From contig CALMDF010000160.1 of NCBI GenBank assembly GCA_937864895.1, positions 1 to 13,079 on the forward strand: 13,079 nucleotides of DNA, written 5' to 3'. The DNA is from an uncultured Holophagales bacterium (GTDB taxonomy: Bacteria > Acidobacteriota > Thermoanaerobaculia > UBA5066). How positions within the stretch are numbered: position 1 is the stretch's first letter; each line of letters opens with the position of its first letter. Shown in pieces: positions 8,538-13,079 of the stretch. The notes under the pieces are model-generated. The model saw only the letters and a program-made list of their open reading frames with translations, was not told the DNA's origin and made no database searches. A program made the position numbers and the translations under genes.

Positions 8538-11101
8538 CCCCTCTTCTTCCGGCTGTAAGGCGTTCCCTGGAGCGGCAGCTCCGTGCGGAACTCCCCGTCG
8601 CGGTTGAAGTACGCCCCCGCCACCGCGGGAGCCGTCGGGATCGTCGCGATCTCGCCGAGCCCCTTGGCGCCGAACGCCTTCGGGTCGGGGTTCTTCTCGA
8701 TGATCACGGCTTCGATCGGCGGGACCTTCGAGTCCTTGAAGAGCCCGAGCGTCCCGTACTTGACCTGCGGCTCGCCGTCCTTGAGCGGGAAGTCCTCGGT
8801 CAGGCCGAACCCGAGCCCCATGACGACGCCCCCTTCGATCTGCGCCTCCACCTGGACCGGGTTGATGGCCCGGCCGACGTCGTGAGCCGCGACGACCTTC
8901 TCGAGCATCCCGTTCGCGTCGAGGAGGACGACGTGCGTGGCGTACGAGTAGGCGACGTGGCTCACCGGGTTCTCCTTGTCGCTGGCGAAGGGATCGGTGA
9001 CTCCGGAGAACTCGGCGTAGTACTCCTTCCCCTCCAGCTCGGCGAGCGTCGCCGTCGCGAGGTCCTTCTTCAGGTCGGCGGCCGCCCGGCAGGCCGCCTC
9101 TCCCGTGAACAGGGTCTGACGGGACGCGGTCGTCGTTCCGCTGTTCGGGGAGTTGGAGGTGTCGGGCGGGGCCACGGCGATCTGGCCCCAGGAAAGGCCG
9201 GCGATCTCGGCGACGAACTGCTCGAGGACGGAGGCGAGCCCCTGTCCCATGCAGGCGGCGCTCGTGTAGATGACCGCCTTGCCGCCTTCCACCTTCAGCT
9301 TCACGCGGCCCACGTCGGGGAGGCCCACGCCGATCCCGGCGTTCTTCATCGCGCAGGCGATCCCGGCGTCGGGTCGCCTCTCGCAGATTTCCTTCACCGC
9401 GAGGAGGGTCTCCTTCAGGCCGGTCCCCTCGTCGCAGAGCTGTCCGTTGGGGAGGGTGTCGCCCGGCCCGCAGGCGTTCCGCCAGCGGACCTCCCACGGC
9501 GTCAGGCCCGCTTCCTTCGCGATCAGGTTGAGGCAGGACTCCATGGCGAAGCACGACTGCGTCACGCCGAAGCCGCGGAAGGCGCCCCCGGGCGGGTTGT
9601 TCGTGTAGACGCCGGTGCCGACGATCTCGACGTTCGGGATCCTGTACGGCCCCGCCCCGTGGGTGCAGGCGCGCTGGAGGACGGGCCCTCCGAGCGAGGC
9701 GTACGCGCCGGTGTCCTGGAGGAGGTCGGCCTTCACGGCGGTCACGTGGCCGTCGGCGTCGGCGGCGACGACGTAGTCCATCTCGAAGGCGTGGCGCTTC
9801 GGGTGGACGCGGATCGACTCCTGCCGGTCGAGCGTCAGCTTCACCGGGGCCTTCAGCTTCCAGGCCAGGAGCGCGGCGTGGTGCTGGACGATCAAGTCCT
9901 CCTTGCCGCCGAACCCGCCCCCGACGTAGGCGCTGACGACCTTGACCTTCTCGGGCGGGAGGCCGAGGACGCCGACGACCCCCTTGTGGTCGTCGTAGAT
10001 GCTCTGCGTCCCGGTGTAGACCGTGAGCGTCCCGTCCTCCCCCGGGATGGCCAGGGCGCTCTCCACCTCCATGAAGGCGTGCTCGGTCTCGGGGGTCCGG
10101 AACTTCTTCCTCACGACGATCGCCGCCTCCGCGATTGCCTTGTCCGGGTCGCCCCGCTTCAGCCGGGAGGTCGCGAGGAGGTTCCCCTTGGGATGGAGCC
10201 TCGGGGCGTCTTCGTCGAGCGCCCGCTTCGGGTCGACGAGCGGCGGGAGGACCTCGTAGTCGAGCCGGATCTTCGCCGCCGCCTCCTTCGCCTGCTGCCG
10301 GGTCTCGGCGGCGACGAGCGCGATGGCGTCGCCGACGTACCGGGTCTCCTCGCCGACGGCGATCATCGCGGGCCAGTCGTGGATGATGTGCCCCTGGAGG
10401 CGCTCGCCCGGCACGTCCGCGGCCGTAAGGACTCCCTTGACGCCCGGCATCGCGAGCGCCTCGGAGGCGTCGATCCCCTTCACGAGGATCCGCGCCTTCG
10501 GGGGTCGCAGGACCGCGCCGTGGAGCATCCCGGGGACCTTCATGTCGTCCACGTAGAGCGCCGTGCCGAGAACCTTCTCCTTCGCGTCGACGCGCCGGAT
10601 CTTCGCCCCCACGCCGAGCGCGGCGTCCTGGCCGTCGGGCACCGCGGCGCCCTCCTTGAAGATCCGGGCCGAGTCGACGATCGCCTTCTCGATCTTCACG
10701 TAGCCGGTGCAGCGGCAGAGGTTCGTGGCGAGGCCCTTCGCGAGGTCCTCGTGCGTCGGCTCCGGGTGGGAGTCGACGATCCCCTTGGCGCTGATCACCA
10801 TCCCGGGCATGCAGTACCCGCACTGGACCGCCCCGGCGTTCGCGAAGGCGTAGGTGTAGACGTCCTTTTCACGGTCCGTCAGGCCCTCGACCGTGACGAC
10901 CTTCCTGCCTTCGAGCTTGTCCATCTTCTGGGGGCAGGCGCGGGTGGCCTTGCCGTCCACGAGGACCATGCAGGCCCCACAGACCCCCTCCGAGCAGCCG
11001 TTCTTCACCGAGGTGACGTTCAGGTCCTCCCGGAGGAACTCGAGGAGGTTCGCGTCCCTGGTGCAGCTGACTTCGTGGCCGTTGACCTGGAAAGTTGCCA
11101 T
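8534..11101 (-). CDS. xdh: Selenium-dependent xanthine dehydrogenase-type molybdenum hydroxylase, fused Fe-S and Mo subunits
   Basis: An 855-aa cytoplasmic hydroxylase expected to oxidise a purine such as xanthine. Residues 1-75 are a plant-type ferredoxin domain with Cys36, 41, 44 and 56. Residues 76-150 are the helical second [2Fe-2S] domain with Cys94, 97, 129 and 131 (QCGYC, CRCTGY). From about 165 to the end runs the molybdopterin domain, with GGGFGGKED, GGAFRGFGVTQ, MGQGLASVLEQF and the C-terminal GAKGLGEIA, whose Glu817 fits the catalytic base. No FAD domain is present. Length and fusion match the selenium-dependent XDH family known from Enterococcus faecalis (about 850 aa), and flanking xdhC, yqeC and yqeB support that assignment over an ordinary XDH. 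Selenium would sit in the cofactor, not in selenocysteine; no in-frame TGA is needed. The start at 11101 has an 8-nt Shine-Dalgarno sequence. The substrate could also be another heterocycle. Confidence 0.93.
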   Translation of the reverse strand: MATFQVNGHEVSCTRDANLLEFLREDLNVTSVKNGCSEGVCGACMVLVDGKATRACPQKMDKLEGRKVVTVEGLTDREKDVYTYAFANAGAVQCGYCMPGMVISAKGIVDSHPEPTHEDLAKGLATNLCRCTGYVKIEKAIVDSARIFKEGAAVPDGQDAALGVGAKIRRVDAKEKVLGTALYVDDMKVPGMLHGAVLRPPKARILVKGIDASEALAMPGVKGVLTAADVPGERLQGHIIHDWPAMIAVGEETRYVGDAIALVAAETRQQAKEAAAKIRLDYEVLPPLVDPKRALDEDAPRLHPKGNLLATSRLKRGDPDKAIAEAAIVVRKKFRTPETEHAFMEVESALAIPGEDGTLTVYTGTQSIYDDHKGVVGVLGLPPEKVKVVSAYVGGGFGGKEDLIVQHHAALLAWKLKAPVKLTLDRQESIRVHPKRHAFEMDYVVAADADGHVTAVKADLLQDTGAYASLGGPVLQRACTHGAGPYRIPNVEIVGTGVYTNNPPGGAFRGFGVTQSCFAMESCLNLIAKEAGLTPWEVRWRNACGPGDTLPNGQLCDEGTGLKETLLAVKEICERRPDAGIACAMKNAGIGVGLPDVGRVKLKVEGGKAVIYTSAACMGQGLASVLEQFVAEIAGLSWGQIAVAPPDTSNSPNSGTTTASRQTLFTGEAACRAAADLKKDLATATLAELEGKEYYAEFSGVTDPFASDKENPVSHVAYSYATHVVLLDANGMLEKVVAAHDVGRAINPVQVEAQIEGGVVMGLGFGLTEDFPLKDGEPQVKYGTLGLFKDSKVPPIEAVIIEKNPDPKAFGAKGLGEIATIPTAPAVAGAYFNRDGEFRTELPLQGTPYSRKKRG

Positions 11102-11104
11102 TGC

Positions 11105-11112
11105 TCACCTCC
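11105..11112 (-). promoter_or_regulatory. Strong Shine-Dalgarno sequence of xdh
   Basis: Reading the minus strand, GGAGGTGA lies 3 nt before the ATG (6 nt counted from GGAGG). All eight bases complement the 3' end of 16S rRNA. It fixes the start at 11101 and contrasts with the plus-strand genes, which lack such a site. Confidence 0.8.
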
Positions 11113-11125
11113 GGGTGGGATCGAC

Positions 11126-11131
11126 AGTTTA
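11126..11131 (-). promoter_or_regulatory. Possible internal -10 box upstream of xdh
   Basis: TAAACT on the minus strand, in an AT-richer patch of the 62-bp gap between the lyase and xdh, matches TATAAT at four of six positions. It would give a 5' leader of roughly 17-20 nt containing the Shine-Dalgarno sequence. There is no convincing -35 box, because the expected position falls in the GC hairpin at 11136-11153. It is a weak candidate for separate expression of the hydroxylase and its maturation genes. Confidence 0.22.
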
Positions 11132-11135
11132 GATC

Positions 11136-11153
11136 CCGGGGAGAGGTCCCCGG
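11136..11153 (-). other. Intercistronic hairpin between the lyase and xdh
   Basis: A perfect 7-bp stem, CCGGGGA and TCCCCGG, around a 4-nt loop, lies 10 nt after the lyase stop. No T-tract follows on the minus strand, so full termination is unlikely. It could protect the 3' end of a processed upstream message, partly attenuate, or be chance. Confidence 0.35.
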
Positions 11154-11163
11154 CGTTTCCGGA

Positions 11164-12363
11164 TCAGCGCGCCACGGTGAGAATCGTCCCGACGTCCTCG
11201 GGGGTCCGTCCGACGACCGACTGGTAGTTCCCGCGGTCCGTGGCCCCTTCTGTGATCATGAGGAGGACGGTCTTGTCGGGCCCGAGGAGGCCGGCGTCGC
11301 GGAACTCGGCCGTCGAGCCGTCCCCGTGGAGCGCGGCGAGCGCTCCGAGCGCGGCGGCTCCGGTCTCCCCCGCCACGACCCCCGCGTCGGCGAGGCCCCG
11401 CATCGCCTCCCGCGCCCTCTCGTCCCCGATGGAGACCATCCAGTCGACCCCCGTCGAGACCCGCGGCCAGGCGACGGGCGAAGGGAGCCCGCAGTTGAGG
11501 CCGACCATGATCGAGCGGTGGGGGCCCGGGACGGCGGTCATCCCGCCGGCCCTCGCCGAGACCTGGATGCAGTTCGCGTCCGCCGGCTCGACGCCGACGA
11601 GCGCTCCCTTCCAGGGGCGGCTCCGGTAGTAGCTGACGGCCGCGGACATGAACGCGCCCACGCCCATCGGGACGACCACGACGTCGGGCGCGCCGACGCC
11701 GGCGGCCGCGAGCGCCTGCTCGATCTCCATGAAGATCGTCGTGTAGCCGTCGACGACCCGGCGGGGCGTCACGTCGTAACCGGGCCAGGAGGTGTCGGAG
11801 ATGACGAGGCACTTCTCGCCCGCCTCCTCCGCCGAACGGGCCACCGCGGCGTCGTAGTCGCCGTCGACGACCGTCACCTCCGCCCCTTCGTTCTGGATGG
11901 CGTGGATGCGGGCGGGGACGGTCCCCTTCGGGACGAAGATGCGGCAGCCGAATCCGAGGAGCCGCGCCATGAAGGCGACCGCGCGGCCGTGATTGCCGTC
12001 CGTCGCCGCCGCCAGCGAGAAGGGACGGAGGTAGCCGATGCGGCGGGAGAGGTCGTTGATGTTCGCCCAGGGCTCCGGGTCGAATCCGAGGTGGTCGCCG
12101 AGCGCCCGGTACGTCGCCCACGACGCGCCCAGGATCTTGAAGCTCGGCAGGCCAAGCCGCTGCGTCTCCGCCTTCACGAGGACCCGCCCCACGCCGTAGC
12201 GGCGGGCGAGGTCGGGGCAGTCGTAGAGCGTCGTGGCGCGGTAGGCCGGCATCCGCCGGTGGAAGGTCCAGACCGACGGGTCGGGCACGGGCCAGCGGTG
12301 CTCCGGCCTCGCGAGGGGGTTCTTCAGGAGCGTCGCTTCGGCGGTGACGGCCGTGGCGTTCAT
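11164..12363 (-). CDS. dpaL: Diaminopropionate ammonia-lyase-like PLP enzyme (YgeX family)
   Basis: A 399-aa fold-type II PLP enzyme. The family converts 2,3-diaminopropionate to pyruvate and two ammonia. Visible features are SFKILG with Lys76 as the expected Schiff-base lysine, the TDGNHGRAVAF loop, FVPKGTVPARIHAI, VVDGDYDAAV (in the region of the Asp used by E. coli YgeX on D-substrates, from memory), DTSWPGYDVTPRRVVDGYTT, the PMGVGAFM glycine loop, VEPADANCI, GLNCGLPSP, AGETGAAALG and the C-terminal ITEGATDRGNYQ. These line up with YgeX from end to end and the length is equal, favouring it over threonine dehydratase. Position between carbamate kinase and the selenium-dependent hydroxylase matches ygeX/yqeA clusters linked to anaerobic purine breakdown. 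The start is ATG 12363, with GGAGGAGG 6 nt upstream, 22 nt after the kinase stop. The exact substrate is inferred. Confidence 0.88.
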   Translation of the reverse strand: MNATAVTAEATLLKNPLARPEHRWPVPDPSVWTFHRRMPAYRATTLYDCPDLARRYGVGRVLVKAETQRLGLPSFKILGASWATYRALGDHLGFDPEPWANINDLSRRIGYLRPFSLAAATDGNHGRAVAFMARLLGFGCRIFVPKGTVPARIHAIQNEGAEVTVVDGDYDAAVARSAEEAGEKCLVISDTSWPGYDVTPRRVVDGYTTIFMEIEQALAAAGVGAPDVVVVPMGVGAFMSAAVSYYRSRPWKGALVGVEPADANCIQVSARAGGMTAVPGPHRSIMVGLNCGLPSPVAWPRVSTGVDWMVSIGDERAREAMRGLADAGVVAGETGAAALGALAALHGDGSTAEFRDAGLLGPDKTVLLMITEGATDRGNYQSVVGRTPEDVGTILTVAR

Positions 12364-12369
12364 CGGGGG

Positions 12370-12377
12370 CCTCCTCC
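12370..12377 (-). promoter_or_regulatory. Shine-Dalgarno sequence of the lyase gene
   Basis: GGAGGAGG on the minus strand, 6 nt before the ATG at 12363, inside the 22-nt gap after the carbamate kinase stop. It supports the start and a shared transcript with the kinase. Confidence 0.75.
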
Positions 12378-12385
12378 TCTTCCGG

Positions 12386-13079
12386 TCAGGGGACGACGTG
12401 GGTGCCGGTCTTCCCGGCGAAGGCGAGGCTGAGATGTGCGGGGTCGGTGATGATCGCCTCCCGGCCCCCGCCCTCGAGGAAGGCGATGACGGCCTGGATC
12501 TTCGGAAGCATGCTGCCCGGCTTGAAGTGCCCCTCGGCGCAGTACTGCTTCGCCTCGGCGAGCGTCATCCGGTCCACGTCGACCTGATTCGGCTTGCCGA
12601 AGTTCAGGCAGACCTTCTCGACGGCGGTCGAGATGACGAGGAGGTCGGCGCCCAGCTGGCGCGCGAGGAGGCTCGAGGCGTGGTCCTTGTCGATGACCGC
12701 CGAAGCGCCCGTCATCTCCCCCGCCGCGTTCTCGACGACCGCGATCCCGCCGCCGCCCGCCGCCACGACGACGAACCCGGCGTCGAGAAGGCTCTTGACC
12801 GCGTCGAGCTCGAGGATCGCCTTCGGCGCCGGCGAGGCGACGACGCGGCGCCAGCCGCGGCCCGCGTCCTCGACGACGTCCCAGCCGTCCGCCGCCCGGT
12901 GGTGGTCGGCCTGCTCCTTCGAGAGGAACGAGCCGATCGGCTTGTTCGGCTTCGCGAAGGCGGGGTCCTCCCGATCGACGAGGCACTGGGTGACGACGGT
13001 GGCCGCGGCCTTCCTGATCCCGAGCCCCCTGAACTCGTTCGCGCGGGCGAGCTGGACGTGGTAGCCGACCGCCCCCTGC
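12386..13079 (-). CDS. arcC: Carbamate kinase, 5' part beyond the window
   Basis: Transfers phosphate between carbamoyl phosphate and ADP, giving ATP plus carbamate in catabolism; cytoplasmic. The frame is open to the window edge and 230 residues are visible of about 310 in the family, so about 80 N-terminal residues are missing. The visible part opens with QGAVGYHVQLARANEF, then TVVTQCLVDREDPAFAKPNK, the KPIGSF segment, AGRGWRRVVASP, VVAAGGGGIAVVE, AVIDKDHASSLLA, LGADLLVISTAVEKV, LNFGKPNQ, EGHFKPGSMLPKI and a C-terminal AIITDPAHLSLAFAGKTGTHV. All are carbamate kinase landmarks, and there is no disruption. The GTG at 12766 is internal, not a start. It is upstream of the lyase by 22 nt in the same operon, like yqeA beside ygeX in E. 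coli, so a role in recovering ATP from ureido intermediates of purine breakdown is more likely than the arginine deiminase pathway. No arcA or arcB is in view. Confidence 0.95.
   Translation of the reverse strand, partial: QGAVGYHVQLARANEFRGLGIRKAAATVVTQCLVDREDPAFAKPNKPIGSFLSKEQADHHRAADGWDVVEDAGRGWRRVVASPAPKAILELDAVKSLLDAGFVVVAAGGGGIAVVENAAGEMTGASAVIDKDHASSLLARQLGADLLVISTAVEKVCLNFGKPNQVDVDRMTLAEAKQYCAEGHFKPGSMLPKIQAVIAFLEGGGREAIITDPAHLSLAFAGKTGTHVVP

Noticed and set aside
8538..10823. Very long minus-strand open frame continuing upstream of the XdhC-like gene
   Set aside because: The region is coded by xdh in another frame; the out-of-frame translation is Arg-rich and has no motif. XdhC sequence begins at 8537.
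8534..11101. Search for selenocysteine (in-frame TGA) in the hydroxylase
   Set aside because: The frame is uninterrupted, and in this family the selenium is in the cofactor, not in the polypeptide.
8882..11227. 781-codon plus-strand open frame opposite xdh
   Set aside because: It is antisense to a gene with all eight Fe-S cysteines and molybdopterin motifs in place, and the translation is low-complexity.

Overview
This 13 kb window is very GC-rich (roughly 70% by eye), densely coded, and holds nine protein genes. I see no RNA gene, insertion sequence, phage gene, integrase or CRISPR array. The source is a high-GC bacterium with a citric acid cycle aconitase, cyclic-nucleotide-type receptors, and a selenium-linked molybdenum hydroxylase system. 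The phylum is not fixed by the sequence. Leaderless-looking TAGAnT boxes just before ATG, together with the gene content, make me think of Acidobacteriota or a similar high-GC anaerobic or facultative lineage. That is inference only.

The left half is on the plus strand. It starts with the C-terminal three quarters of aconitase A (1-2037), closed by a strong intrinsic terminator (2065-2095). Two tandemly duplicated paralogues follow (2144-3532 and 3614-4996). Each has a TPR-like N-terminus, a linker of four 15-residue repeats, and two cyclic nucleotide-binding (CNB) folds. The duplication includes the promoter: both copies carry TTGCGC, 16 nt, TAGAGT, then ATG 8-10 nt later. An RpiR-type HTH plus SIS regulator follows (5014-5928), with its own TAGACT box immediately after the preceding stop codon.

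The right half is on the minus strand and reads as one operon, transcribed right to left. The order is carbamate kinase (cut by the window edge), diaminopropionate ammonia-lyase-like enzyme, an 855-aa fused [2Fe-2S]/molybdopterin hydroxylase of the selenium-dependent xanthine dehydrogenase type, XdhC-like maturation factor, YqeC and YqeB. The last four genes overlap by 4 nt each (ATGA, GTGA, ATGA), so translation is probably coupled. There is no intergenic gap above 300 bases anywhere in the window.

Together the minus-strand genes resemble the E. coli ygeX-yqeA-yqeB-yqeC-xdhD region and the Enterococcus/clostridial selenium-dependent purine hydroxylase loci. The likely role is anaerobic purine (xanthine/uric acid) catabolism. 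Xdh would hydroxylate the purine, XdhC, YqeC and YqeB would mature a selenium-containing molybdenum cofactor, the lyase would deaminate 2,3-diaminopropionate, and carbamate kinase would recover ATP from carbamoyl phosphate. The missing partners (selD, mocA, ygeW, ygeY, hyuA, ssnA, ygfK) would have to lie outside this window.
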